Assembly: GCA_947034885.2 (NCBI GenBank)
Contig: OX344758.2
Coordinates: 17,759,067 to 17,823,066 of the forward strand
Reading direction: 5' to 3'
Source of the DNA: Thuidium tamariscinum
Taxonomy: Eukaryota; Streptophyta; Bryopsida; Hypnales; Thuidiaceae
DNA: 64,000 bases
Shown: piece after piece, positions 10,212 to 22,690 of the stretch
How the letters are laid out: each line of letters opens with the position of its first letter
Numbering within the stretch: the stretch's first letter is position 1
Position numbers and translations under genes: made by a program
Notes under the pieces: generated by a model
Seen by the model: the letters and a program-made list of their open reading frames with translations, nothing else
What the model was told of the DNA's origin: nothing
Databases searched by the model: none

Positions 10212-11884
10212 CCCCTAAAGCCATGAGGTGCATTTTTTGGCATTATAAATTTTTTGGGCAGCTCATTACAAATGGAGTTTTAATTTGTTTTCGCTGAAAT
10301 TTTTACACAAGATGTGCCTAAGGAGTAGCTTTAAGACCCAAAAAATTTCGTAACTTTTGACTTTGTGGTTAAAAAGTTATGGCATGATATGTCATTTTCT
10401 TTACTCGGAGGGCAGCCTAAGCAGCTGAAAAAACTTCTTTAAAAAAACTTTTTTTTCAAAAGTGAAATTTTAAATTGATTCTTTAGTTTTTTACAAACAT
10501 GGGATGCTTTGTTTCATCCCATTTGGATTAAGGGGTCAAAAGTTATGAGCAATTTTAGTTTGTGGGTAGGTATGGTTTTCAAAAATTCCATACCAACCCA
10601 CAAACTAAAATTGCTCATAACTTTTGACTCTTTAATCCAAATGGATGAAACAAAGCTTCCCATGTCTGTAAAAAACTAAAGAATCAATTTAAAATTTCAC
10701 TTTTGAGAAAAAAGTTTTTTTAAAGAAGTTTTTTCAGCTGACCGGGCTGCCCTCCAAGTAAAGAAAACGACATATCATGCCATAACTTTTTTACCACAAA
10801 GTCAAAAGTTACAAAAATTGTTGGGCTTTAAACCCCTAAACCCTTGAACAACGTTTTTTGAGGTTATAAATTTTTTGGGCAGCTCACTACGAATGGCCTT
10901 TTTATTTTTTTTCTTTGAAATTTTGATAAAATGTGTGTCCGAGGAGTAGCTTTAAGGCCCAACAATTTTCATAACTTTTGACTTTGTGGATAAAAAGTTA
11001 TGGCATGATATGTCACTTTGTTTGATCGACGGGCATCCCGGGCAGCTAAAAAAACTTTTTTTTGAAAAGTGAAATTTCAAATTGATTCTTTAGGTTTATA
11101 CAGACATGAGAAGCTTTGAATCAATCCATTCCGATCAATGAGTCAAAAGTTATGAAGATTTTGAGTTTTGGGTAGTTTGTTGCCAGTTACAGAATCTCTA
11201 CAGTACAAAAAAAGTTTGAAATTCTTCATTTAATTCAATTTTTCATATTTTTGGAAAAAAAAATTTTAAAAAAAGGTATAGATTGTTTATTTCAACATTT
11301 TAACCATTGGGATTGAAAATTTTCAATTCCATGAATAAAATGTTCACAATTTAGTATTTTGGTTCATTTTTTACTTCTTTCTACTTACTTATTTTTTCCT
11401 ATATGTTGTACAATTTCAAATGGTTTGAAATTTTTTGAGAATGTAGCCAACTTGCATTGAAGTATGAATTCAAAGAGTAACCACCATTTTGAATTTTTTT
11501 TCACACAAAAGTGACCTTGTGAAGTGCAGCTGCCCGGATTTCTGCAGGGATAAAAAAACAGTTTTTGTCAATTCAAATGCTTATATCTTGCAATCTACAC
11601 GGTGGAAATTTCTGAAATTTTTTCCACATGTTTACAAACCACCTTAATACAAGATCCTACGGTTACATGAGTCAAAAATGTTTTTTTTTAAAACTATGCT
11701 CTTGTATTAGAAATGGCAATTTTGGAGCATTTTTTTGGTGAAAACGTTGTTTAGGGGTTTCGGGGTTACAGCTACTCCTTGGACACATCTTGTGAAAAAA
11801 TTTCAATGAAAAAAAAAACTCCATTCGTAGTGAGCTGCCCAAAAAATTTGTAATGCCAGAAAATGCACCTCAGGGCTTTAGGGA
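10212..11884. mobile_element. Complex foldback element bounded by TTAA
   Basis: The outer ends are inverted repeats of more than 100 bp: CCCCTAAAGCCATGAGGTGC at 10212 and the complement of TCCCTAAAGCCCTGAGGTGC ending at 11884. TTAA lies just outside both (10208-10211 and 11885-11888). Inside is a near-perfect palindrome with arms of about 245 bp (about 10328-10571 and 10574-10834). A second left-type end follows at about 10836 (CCCCTAAACCC), and the GGGCAGCTCACTACGAATGG block recurs. It looks like one copy inserted beside or into another. Non-coding. TTAA targets are typical of piggyBac-type elements, so that is a candidate superfamily. Diverged copies lie at 40660-41260 and 4080-4560. Confidence 0.7.
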
Positions 11885-12268
11885 TTAAAATCATACTTTT
11901 ATTGGGTTGCAAGTAGAGTTTTTTTTTTTCATTTCTTGCGAAGTGTCAAAGTGGCAATATTTCATTTCATTGTGGAGCTCCAAATCTCAACATTCATCCA
12001 TACATTGGATAGAAAATATCATATTAGCACATACTACATATCCATCATTCTATTTTCATCCATTATTTGGCAATTTCATCCACTATTTTTTTAATTTGAA
12101 GTTTATTGGTGATTTCATCCAAAAATTTATTGTTTTTCTTCCTCTAGGCTTAGTACAAGGCCAAAAAATTTGGTGCAATTTTGCACCAAGTCGCCAGAAA
12201 AAAACACTGTGGTTGTAAGTGATTAACCTTGAATCAATGGAGAAGTCAAAGGAGGCTTGTGCAGGCTA

Positions 12269-12537
12269 GACATTAAATCCTACCATCAAAGGTGAGCCCA
12301 CCAAGGTAAATTTTGGGTTCCTTCATAAAATTGAAAAATAAAAATAAATTGGGCTGTGCCTAGGGTTTGTTATTGACCACACCTATTTAATTTTGGGTCT
12401 CTGAATGATTGCAAATCTGAATTCAGAATTTTTAAAAAGAAAATTTTTGGTAAAAATAAAAAAGAATTCATGCATTTTCCCCTGAGGTAAGTTAAATTCA
12501 CTTATTGGGCCCACATTTGATGGTAGGATGTAACATC
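12269..12537. mobile_element. Inverted-repeat MITE
   Basis: Termini of about 26 bp: ATCCTACCATCAAAGGTG at 12275 and the complement of ATCCTACCATCAAATGTG ending near 12530, each continuing with GGGCCC or GAGCCC inward. A single matching end (TTTTTGATGGTAGGATTTAA) occurs again at about 21006, so the family is dispersed. No coding capacity. The TTA/TAA next to the ends could be a Harbinger-like site, not proven. Confidence 0.65.
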
Positions 12538-12739
12538 AGGCATTATGTAATTGAGCCATAGTTCCTATTATTAAAGTAAGTGCATCTAAAATGGTGCAAA
12601 TAAGCTCTATGATATAGAGTTAATTGAAAAGGAAACCCCAGTTTGAAAAAAGTTGTAAGAAAGAGGTATAACTAAAAACAATAGAAAAGAAACACGTCAC
12701 CAAATTCCTTTGGACCTTCAAGGAGTTTGGTGCTTCAAG

Positions 12740-13037
12740 ACTAGGGGAGGACACTTCCCGTTTTTTAATAACCTACATGCGGCGGAATATAGGGTACATT
12801 TAAATAATCTTAGGTAAAATTTATAAAAAATTTACATATAAAATAGGGGACATTAAAAAGGCAAAGTGTTTTAAAAATAAAATAGGGATGATAATATGGC
12901 TGATTTTTCTGCTTTATGGTAAAATAGGGGCTCTTTTAATGTTGCCAAGTAATGATTACAAGTAATTGATAGCCCCCCTAAAAATACCCCACCACCGCAC
13001 GTGGGTCCCCCAAATATACAAGAAGTGTCCTCCCCGG
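12740..13037. mobile_element. Inverted-repeat MITE with GGGGAGGACACTTC ends
   Basis: GGGGAGGACACTTC at 12744 is matched by its complement ending at 13035. GCTTCAAG flanks both sides (12732-12739 and 13038-13045), which would be an 8-bp target duplication as in hAT elements. A longer similarity around it (CTTCAAGGA-TTT-GT) makes the exact duplication uncertain. About 300 bp, non-coding. Confidence 0.65.
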
Positions 13038-13045
13038 GCTTCAAG

Positions 13046-14082
13046 GAATTTTGTCTTGTATTTTTCCCAAACTCCAACTCCTAGTCCCTCATTGCACACT
13101 TTTATGGTTAACTCTATAAATCTATATGCTGTAGAAAGTGAACCAAAAAAATTTCACATTTTTGAAGGACTTTGAATCAAAATGCAAGTGGTTTCATAAT
13201 TTATGGACAAATTGTGAATTAGTTACAAATTTTCAAAGATGCAAAGTGTAGGGTGCTAAAAGTGTCATGTAGGTGATGCCAAAATGTATTTAATGGGCAT
13301 GAAGAAATGACACTAGCTAGTAGTATCAAAACATGTCACAAAGAAGAAGTTAAAACAACACAAAGTTTACTCAAAATGGACCACTTGTAAAGTTGTCACC
13401 TCTACAATACTATAAATAGAGCTATACTACTCAAAATGGCTTTTAAATCTACTTTACACTTTTCTTTGTTACGTACGCCATTTGAGATACTGTCTCTATT
13501 CATTTTCCTTTAAAAATAGAAGTCATTTTTGAGAAATGTTCCATTTTAGGTGTAGTTACTATAAAGTGCCTACATTTTAGTTGGATTTAACCATTATTCA
13601 ATAAATGAAGTGGATGTAAAATCTTACCCCAATTTTGGTTTGGCTCCCTTAACACTAGAGCAATAACATTTGGAGGCATCACATAGCCAAACAATTCTTC
13701 AAAAAAATAATGTTCATGGTTATCATTCAACAATCACATCCAACGTTCACATTTGTAGTGAAATAGCAAAAAATGCTCATGGTTTTTGTTTTCTACATTC
13801 TTATTCAACATTCATTAGGTGAAATTTGACTCCAAACAAGACTATGAGTTCCTACACAATGGAGAAGTAAGGAAATTGTGCCACATCAAAATTTGATGTG
13901 GTTGGACAATAGCCACGTCAAATATTTAATTTAATATTTCAATATTTTTGAATTTATAAAAAATTCAGAAACAATTTTTTGGTAGTATTTATGATATTGA
14001 CAAGAGTCATGGACTCCATCATTGCTTCACAAACAACAACAAGAACAGACTTGAAATGGTTCTCTATTTCCCCAAATCTCCT
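13046..14082. other. AT-rich intergenic DNA with a faint repeat fragment
   Basis: No gene seen. About 13820-14020 has weak similarity to family C (the 'GAGTTCCTA' and 'GCCACATCAAAATT' region), but no ends could be placed. Confidence 0.35.
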
Positions 14083-14086
14083 TTAA

Positions 14087-14810
14087 CCCTGAAACGCCGG
14101 GCCTATGGCCACTGGTTTGAGGCCGCACTCCCTGCCACTCAATTTGTTGCCATTTTGTAATCAGATGCATATGAAAAATTTTATTTTTATTTTTCAGAGA
14201 TGAAACTGCATGTCCTCTGTGCTTCACAGAAATTTCAGATTTTTTTGAGGAAAATTGTATTTTCTGAAATTTTTTGAAGGAAAAATGAAGGAAAAATCAT
14301 ATCAAATAGAAAATAACCTCAAAAAATCTGAAAATTTCACCATGTGCGAACATTACAGTGAAAATCATCATGGTGTAAACTAATTTACCGTGTACATCTG
14401 TAATTAGAAAATAATGGACATTAAAAATACAGCCAAAGTGCACATTGCAATAAAATATTCATTTTTACAAATTTTTACAAAATTTCAATTAGAGTAGAAA
14501 CTGGAGGAGAGGACCTTCATTTCATTAGTTGGGCTCTAACACAGAAAATGTCATTTTCAAGGAGAAATTTCAGATTTTGTCAATTTCTCAAAATACACTA
14601 AAATGGCAAATTTTGTCATCCGTTTTCTCTAATTACTTCTCAACTACATAAAAACAAACATTAGTTAGACTAAAAACTCAATTGGAGACTCTTTACAACT
14701 CAACATGAGGTCACTAAAATAAAATGAAGAAAAAAAAACTACTGTTCATGTCCTCTGGCCCCTGTGAAGCCTGCCGAACGCCAAAAATTGGCGCCGGCGG
14801 CGCTTAGGGG
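14087..14810. mobile_element. TTAA-bounded non-autonomous element, possibly piggyBac-type
   Basis: TTAA (14083-14086) is followed by CCCTGAAACGCCGGGCC. At the other end GGCGGCGCTTAGGGG is followed by TTAA (14811-14814). Read inward, the ends are CCCTGAAACGCCG and CCCCTAAGCGCCG, so they match imperfectly. The GC-rich ends stand out in AT-rich DNA. The left end closely resembles that of the element at 56314 (CCCTGTAACGCCG). About 724 bp with no transposase. TTAA flanks and CCCT-type ends suggest piggyBac kinship; this is an inference. Confidence 0.6.
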
Positions 14811-14814
14811 TTAA

Positions 14815-15559
14815 TGATCATCCGAATGATCACTCATGGCTATTTGACTATAATATCCTTTATTGTTATTGATCCCAAGTTAACACAGAAGGAATAACGT
14901 TACTTGGCTCCCTTGATAGTAGAAACCAAAAGTTAAAAATTAGATAAAATAAAGAAATCATACTTCAAAAAATAAACAAGATTGCTAGTGTTTGAATGAA
15001 AATTATTAATAATAAATGATTATTTGACAAAATTACACATATGGATGATTATGCATTATTATATCTATTTTTTTCTTATCTCTATACATTCTAAGGAGCA
15101 CGTCACTCTACCAACACAAAAATAGAAGGAGAAAAATGACTATTTGGATCTTATAGGAAGTCAATAGAATATTCTACATTCCCTTCTTATACATTTATTG
15201 GGGAGTAGATGAATAAACTATGAATTCTCAAAGTGCTAGAAACAAGTGTTTCAAATCAACCCTAGACTAGCTATCATAAATAGTTGGTGAACATTTTAGA
15301 CAAGAATTTGTAGGGGTTGTTTTTACAAAAGGATTTTAATTAGGTTTAGGTACCTAAAACTAAATAGTGATAAATGATATTGTTTTGTAGATGGAATTAG
15401 ATGAAAGGTAGTAAATTGAATGAAATATTACTCAAAATGGATAAACATTTTGGATATGAGTAGACTAGATTTCATTGGGCCAAATTTGGTATGACTAAAC
15501 TTTCTTTCATCTTGTACTTTATCACCAATTTAGAAAAGGATAATTATTACATTAAAAGA
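14815..15559. other. AT-rich intergenic DNA, nothing recognised
   Basis: No gene, RNA or clear repeat seen. Confidence 0.4.
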
Positions 15560-15806
15560 GATTTAAGGCCTTCAAAGGCTCTTTTAGGTCTGTTCCCAAA
15601 TATGTTGGCTATTGTGACACCAACAATTATCAAAATAAGAAATTTAGAATTTTTTTTATTGAAAGTCTAAATTAATTAATGAATTAATGGCGTGGAATAG
15701 TCTTGACTACATCAAATTCCTGTGTTTTTGCATTCCTATAGTAGTTTCTGCATTCTCACAATCTAAAAACTCGTTGTCTTCCAAAGGCCTCAAATTTCTT
15801 CTAATG
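15560..15806 (-). mobile_element. MITE-like element, family C, diverged reverse copy
   Basis: Read on the minus strand from 15806, it begins CATTAGAAGAAATTTGAGGC. It follows the same block order as 18661-19013 (TTGGAAGAC, TTAGATTGTGAGAATGC, CTATAGGAATG). It is clearly related but decayed; the other end is not certain. Confidence 0.45.
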
Positions 15807-17449
15807 ATTGGATCCCTCCAACTAAACAATTTGATAAAGATTTTATTTTAATTCTTATTTTGACAAATTTTATTAGAATCACCTTAGAATATTCCAAAAA
15901 ACCAAACTACCCTTTCAAAACTCCATTTGATTGACCACATCATTGTATAAAATACACCTAGGTCAACAAACTATCCATCTACAAATGTCAATAGATGGAT
16001 TGTTGAAATGTATGAGTATTCAACAAAATGGATGAAAATATTTAAAAATAGTTTTATTCTTTAAAATTCTTTGTTATATCAAATTCTCTCCAGTCAATCT
16101 CAAAATATAAGTTTAAGTGGAATCCTCTATTCATGATGGAATCTTTTAAAATACTTTGAATATAATATTTTATATTAACTAATTAATTATTTACACACTA
16201 AATATAATTATTGTAATTATGGTAGAGGTATCCATTACTAACTAGAGCTCCATCAACAATAAATAGGGTGCCTTATATCCAACCAAGATTCAAACAAATT
16301 TCCTTTTTTTTCTTGGAATGTGTATCTTTGTACTTTTCCAAGGTTTAGATCAATAATTTAATGACTCATAAGTAATCAAGAAAGTAGGAAGCAATGAGTG
16401 GGAAAATAGTTCTTGAATGATTAGAATTAGATGACTCTAAATGTTGGTCATGAATCAAGCCCAACTTTTGCCTTTTAGAATTCATAGTAATTTCAATTCA
16501 AGAGATAAAATTACCCAAAATTTTGCAATCCTCATCATTTCTATCAATAGGCCAGTCTGAAAATATTTGCTTTGCTTTGCACTAGCCCTAAATCATGTCC
16601 AATTGTGCATATTTTATTGATTATGGGTACCTCTACCATAGGTCCTTTTTAATTTGAAGCTTGAATGAAAGTATCCTTTGAAGTACAAATGTAAGGGAGC
16701 CGTACCCATGTTTCTTTTTTGTTTTTAACATCTTTTACCATCTACATGTGGATCTTGAATGGCCATCATTAGTCACCAAAGACTACTACAAGTTTCCAAG
16801 ATTTAGGATATTTTTGAAACATCGAATAGAAAATGAAGCATTTGGTGCTTTCATAGGGGGCTAGTTTAGGGAATATATTAGTTGGGCCAATGTAGTTGAC
16901 CCACACTTTCAAATTTTAAAATTCATAGAATATTACTGCAATGTCAACAATCTACAAACAACTTGCACTGAATTTCTTTTAAGGTCTATAATAATGTAAT
17001 AGTAATGTAGAATTTTTTTTGACCATAATAGATTGTAGGATCCTCCAAAGTGATTTTTATGGATGCTTGTCCATTGATGCAAACATGTGGGATGCTCAAA
17101 TATTAAACCCATTACAAAAATTTGAACCCTAGAAAAAGCCGTTTGATTTTTGATTGCAGTGTAGGTATAGTGCAATTTTGAAAAATTAATTTAAAAAAAA
17201 ATTCTTTCTTAAAAATATTTTTTCTATAAGAGATTGATTTTGGGAAAAAGAATAAGAAACATTTAAAAACATTTTTGAAATCACCAATTAGATGTGGCAC
17301 TAGTAATGCCTGTCAAATTCCTAATTTTTTTTCCTGAATTTTTTTAATATAATTGCACTGTTGCCTTGCAAACTCCTTATGGCCCTCAGTTGGCTCAAAA
17401 TTTTTCGTGATGCTTTATTTCAAACAAGTTAGAACCAACCATATCTGAT
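15807..17449. other. AT-rich intergenic DNA, nothing recognised
   Basis: No gene, RNA or clear repeat seen. The short open frames on the minus strand near 17000-17300 look accidental. Confidence 0.4.
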
Positions 17450-17880
17450 CACTTAAGCAATTTTGGAACACATGATGAGGAGTATGAGGCTATACAAATT
17501 TTTCCCAAGTAGCAAGATAGGAAATATACGGATTACAAATTTTTCATAATTCTATTCCCCAAACTGAAATTACTATGATTTTTGAAAGCCAAAAAGTGCT
17601 TTGAACCCATAGCCAATGTCTAAACTCTTCTAATTTAGATCATTCAATTAACTACTTTCTTGATTGGTACTTCCGCCATTCTTTATGAGAATTTGGGACA
17701 TGTGTCATGGCCTTATTAGTCTAAACCGTGAAAATGGAAAAAAATACATTCTAAGCTTTGATTGGAAATCTCTTCTAGCCTTGGTTGTAAATAGGCACAT
17801 CCTACAAGTCGGGTATCAATCCTTGGTTGCTAATAGGTGGTCAAGAATACCTTAATTTGAGACTCTTTGTCAAAGGAGCT
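17450..17880. repeat. Dispersed repeat, partner of the one in a CFAP57 intron
   Basis: Matches 36310-36740 in the same orientation over about 420 bp: AAGCAATTT, GGAAATATACGGA or GGAGATATACGGA, 'GAGCCAATGT', 'TTTGGGACATGTGT', 'CTTATTAGTCT' and 'GTTGGAAATCT' or 'ATTGGAAATCT' in order. Function and class are unknown. Non-coding. Confidence 0.65.
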
Positions 17881-18660
17881 ACTATCTCTAGGTCCACTCA
17901 TCTTGTTGCCAAAGTTTTCTTGAAGCAATTTTTGATTAGAATGCAATACAATTTTAGTGAATAAATATTTTGCAATAAATCCCTATTTTTCATAGGAAAG
18001 AACTACTTCAATGGTACTAAATCTCATGATATGACTTGTTTAAATATACATCCTTCAAGATGTATACATAAATTTCATCGATATTTTGGAGGATTCATCA
18101 ACATCCATGGATGAAGACAACTTCAACATTATAATATAGATTTGCCTTTGTTTATAACATGTGCACCCAAAAATGTATCATTGACTCAAAACTCCCATCT
18201 TCACTTTGTATTCATCTCCCAAATCAATATGCACTTATATAGAGGAAATTTTTTTTGATCCTCTACCACAAAATAAAAACTATCATCTTTTATAACTTTT
18301 GCATATGGAATCTAAATGGCATGTTTTTAGTAGGTTGAAACTTCCTTTCACTTTCCAACATGAAAATCAATGAAAATTTGACCAATTTATTAATAATAAA
18401 TATGCTTGATAGCAAAAAGTGACATCTAGGAGTTGCCAACCTTAAGCTAGTAAAGATCACTGCATCTCAGCAATAATGTCAACAATGTACAATACTCAAG
18501 AAAACAACCAAAGAAAAAAAGTCTAAACTTTATTTCAAAAGAATGGGTGTCTAGTTGAAAGTTAGCCTAGTGGAATTGGGAAAAAAAACAATTGTAATTT
18601 CAAAATTTCAAAAAACAACAAATAAAAAAATCTATATAGTTTCTATTTTGAATTAAAATT

Positions 18661-19013
18661 CATTAGATGTTTTTTGGGCATTTAGAAGATTGCGGGTTCT
18701 CAAGCTGTGGGAATTGTGGGAATACTCTAGGAACTCTACAACATAGGCATTCTGACATAGTCGAAAGACTCCCATTTTAGATTTTTCTAATTTTCTAAAA
18801 TTTAAATTAATTATTAAGTAATTTAAAAAAAATTGAATTTAAAATAAATGATTTTTCAATTTTGTTACACTTTTAGAAATTTAAACTTAAGAAAATTTTA
18901 ATTCAATTTTTTCCAAAAATTTAGATCAGCAGTCATTGGTATAATGCATAGGGAATAGTTTTGGGGCACAACCCTAAAACAATCTCCTATGGGGCTGAAA
19001 AACATCTAATGAG
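18661..19013 (+). mobile_element. MITE-like element, family C, best copy
   Basis: Starts CATTAGATGTTTTTTGGGC and ends with the inverted form GCTGAAAAACATCTAATG. 353 bp, AT-rich core, non-coding. Relatives at 4932-5259 and 15560-15806. Target duplication not clear. Confidence 0.65.
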
Positions 19014-20599
19014 AGGAAACAACCAAATTCTATATTTGAAAAACTCAATCAATTTGGATGTTGAAGGAAAATAGTTGGTACAATTAATAAAAACTTCCTT
19101 AACGCTAATCTAATACTATGACTCAAATGATGGACAATTTCTTTCTTATTTCAATATAGACAATTTGTACTAAATATTAATAAATGATATTGTTGTTTAA
19201 TTAGAGTGAAGCATTAAATATAAAAATAATAGAAAATAGGCAATAACTATCATAGGGTAAGGTAGGCAAGGTGTTAAGGTGGTCATTCAAAGTATGCATT
19301 TTTTACCTTTGGCAAGAACACTAATTCTTTTTTGCCTCCTATGATAAAATTGGAAATTTTGAATTCAAATTTGGATTTAGAAACCTAAAATTTTCAAAAA
19401 TAGGTGAAGTATACAAGAGGAGAGGTGAAGAATGTATGGCACTAAGCAATTACAAAATAGACATAAATTTTTACATTTACCATTGGCTAGGAGAAGACAA
19501 ATGCAAGGCAAAGGCTTTGAATGACCAATTTAACATCTTGCGCAAGTGGTAGAAGTTCTTGAATATGTGCCTTTAAGAGATGATCAGATGGAGAGGGGGC
19601 CCTACATTTGTTGATATCTAATCCTACTTGTTTTATATTTTTGGCCCTTAATTTGTGGAATTAGTAGTGAATTTTGTAGTTGAAACCACCTTTGTCTTAA
19701 AAATACTTTTAGAACCTAGTCAATTTATAAACCTCCTCAAGAACCTCCTACCTTATAAAGGTATTCACTTGGTTTGTGATTTGTTATGCCCATGGTTTGT
19801 TTACAAGTCTTTGAATATAGACAAAGGGGTAATCAATGATATTGTTTTGTAATTAAATCTTGATGTGAGGTAGTGAAATGGATGAATATCTTAGTAATAA
19901 GAAGACAAGTTTAAAGTTCAAATTTAACATTTTCAAAAATAGATTTAATAATTGATTAGCTATATATTTTTAGCTAAGAAAAGGTTATGCTAATGCTTAT
20001 GGAGGATTTATAAACATATGTGGATGGTTGAAAAGAAAATGATTGGAACACCTAATTTCAATGTAGACAAGTTCAACAATTGCAACAAGCTTTGATTGGC
20101 AAAAAAGAGCCTAATTTAGATTGATAATGCTAGAATTATAGCAAGAAACCTTATTTCGCAACTGTACACAATAGCATTAAGTGCACATATGACCATCAAG
20201 TATGCACAAAGTGGAAGAAAATTGCAAGAATAGAGTTGCAGATTGTTTTTTGTGTGATTATTTTCAACTTTCAAGTCATTCAAATGACTACAACTTCCTT
20301 GCACTCAGATCATTTCAAATTAGTGCTAAGAATTTCATATTGTAAAGAACAACCAGACATTCCTTCATTTTTGGTATAACCTTGGATGTGATTATTCATT
20401 ATAACCTATCTTTTTTCACCATTGCTACCCATAATTATATACTGTTTGCCCATCTTAACATTCTAGTCCTCCATTTTTTCCAAGGTTGTGTGAGGAGTGC
20501 CGCACTATGAGAGCTCGTAGTGATCTGGAAAAAATAGGTTGGATGAACTGGCCCCTGCCCTTGCTTGGCCACAGGCAAGTCATTCGAGGAATGCAAGTA
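19014..20599. other. AT-rich intergenic DNA, nothing recognised
   Basis: No gene, RNA or clear repeat seen. Confidence 0.4.
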
Positions 20600-20905
20600 A
20601 AAATAAAAATCTCCTAAAAATCATGAATATTAAAAAAAAAAGATTTTTCGGATGTTGTATATAATTTCTATAATTTTTCAAAGTGTTGGTTACCTCAACC
20701 ACTGAAACTCTTCAATAGATGCCCCCAAATTTGAACGCTACTAAAATCAATAGTGAGCCAATCAAATTTTGGTATGTGTCATTGAATTGTGTTAGCAAAT
20801 TATAGTGAAACATTTAGTGAACACATTCATTGCAATCTAGGGATGGTTTTGGATGAGTCTAGGGTCCATTACAAGGTACATGTGCGATTTTGGGTGTTTT
20901 TTCAT
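20600..20905 (+). mobile_element. MITE-like element, family A, partial copy
   Basis: Same strand and block order as 22314-22690: AATCATGAATATTAAAAA, AAAGTGTT, GATGCCCCCAA, TTTGGTATG, CAAGGTACATGTGCG and the end TGGGTGTTTTTTC. The left third, including the left terminus, is missing. Confidence 0.6.
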
Positions 20906-21167
20906 TAGGGGAAGTCTTGAACATACCCTAGGTATGGCCCAAAATAGGAGGCTTTTTTTCACTTTTACTTAGAAAATCCAAAGTTTATCCTACTAGTCCT
21001 ATTTTTGATGGTAGGATTTAATGTCCAGCAATTAAACTCTAGTGGGTTAGCTCTCGTCAGGCAAAAGTTCTTGGTTCCAATGTAGACTAAAAAATGACAA
21101 ATTCAAGTAAACTATGTATTAGATAACTGATGATCGAGCCGCGGTAGTAGTGACTAGGTTATCAACT

Positions 21168-21334
21168 TAACCGGTTGTTCACTTTTCAATGACAATCTTT
21201 GATCTTCATGATTCAAGGGTGTAGGTACCAAGTTGAAAGGAAAGAAGGTTATGGGTTCCAACTTGTGATGGCGATGGTGATGGGTAGCGCATAATATAGA
21301 GCCATGTTGGTGTTGAAAAGTCAACAACCGGTTA
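21168..21334. mobile_element. Short inverted-repeat element with AACCGGTTGTT ends
   Basis: AACCGGTTGTTCACTTTTCA at 21169 is matched, with one difference, by its complement ending at 21334. 167 bp. Its middle is GC-richer than its surroundings. Non-coding MITE-like element; target site not resolved. Confidence 0.7.
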
Positions 21335-21759
21335 TGAATTCATGAAAAGTCCCACTTTTCTTTTTTTACAAATGAAACGGAGGTCCATCCTACCTTTCTG
21401 GAAATGCAAGTATAGGAGAGGGCTCTAAAACAATGCAGGCATTTTCAACTGTCTAGTAGGAGGTTGTGAAATGGATACCTGATTATGGGAAAATGACCTC
21501 TTGATTACATCAGAGCATGATAAGATTTGGTTTATATTTCTTCAATGGATGGTTCAAGAGCCACAATGGATAGGTGTCTTCTAATTTTATTCAAAATAAG
21601 AATTGGTGGTCCAGCTATCTTCTTACAAATGTTAAAGAATCTAGAACAATGATTGATTCAAGCATTCATTTCAGTTAAAGAAAGGGTCGCATTTAGAAAC
21701 CATCTCTATTACTTTTTACACGTTGCAATGTTAGTTTTTGAACAAAGACATATTATTTT

Positions 21760-21930
21760 AAAAACTTTTCAAGGCCTACGAATCACAAATAGGGCCCTAT
21801 GCCAGATTTTGTTTAAAAATTCATAAGTAATTCATAAATGCTCTGAAAATTATGAAACAACTTGTGTTAGATTCCTTGTTTATTTTTGTTTCACTGAAAA
21901 ATGAGTGAAAATATTACCATCTCAAAAAAT
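21760..21930 (+). mobile_element. MITE-like element, family B, fragment
   Basis: Shares 'AATAGGGCCCTATG', 'AAATTCATAA', 'ATGAAACAACTTG' and 'TTTCACTGAAAAAT' with the B copies at 820, 59823 and 60486. The terminal repeats are missing. Confidence 0.5.
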
Positions 21931-22313
21931 ACATGATAAAGGCAAACCAGCCCTTAAATGAGTGGTTTTTGAGCCTCTTACCCGGGTTTTTTTTAGGCCT
22001 TACAAGGCCTAATTTCCTCAAAAAAAAATCATCAACTTCAAGCCTATAGAAAAAAAAGAGGAAAATTTAAAAAAAATGAAAAATAGCAATAATGCCCTTC
22101 CACACTATTGCTACAATGTTTTAAAATTTTCATTTCATCTATTGTACAAAGCCAATACATACAAAAATTATGTATTTAAAATTGCATATTCAAATATGGC
22201 CTTTTTCAATTCAAATCCTCCAAATTATAGAACCAATCAACTTAAAACCCTCTTGAAAGGAAGGCCACATAACCATTTGTCCCAAAATCCAAAAAAAAAC
22301 CCTGCTCTTATAG

Positions 22314-22690
22314 TGGAAACACCCAAAACCGTCAAAATAAGGAATTCAACATAGTTGGAGGCATCATTTTCTAAAAATGATATTTTTCTAGTATTAGCGA
22401 GTGAAAATCATGAATATTAAAAAAATTAGATTTTTCGGCTACTATATGTAATTTCTACAAATTTTCAAAGTGTTAGCTCCTTAAACCTGTGAAACCGTCC
22501 TATAGGTGCCCCCAATACTGAACCCTGCGAAAATCAACACTCAGCCAACCGAATTTTTTAATCTGTTCTTCAATTGTGTCAGCAAATTACAATCACACAT
22601 GTGACAAACACAATTAGGGAACTCTACTCACACATTTAGTTGAATCTACTGTCCATTGCAAGGAACAGGCACGGGAATGGGTGTTTTTCC
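22314..22690 (+). mobile_element. MITE-like element, family A, full-length copy
   Basis: Starts GGAAACACCCAAAACCGTC and ends GGGTGTTTTTCC. 377 bp, matching the reverse copy at 358-740. It ends about 440 bp upstream of the hydrolase start, so it could lie in or near that promoter. Confidence 0.65.
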
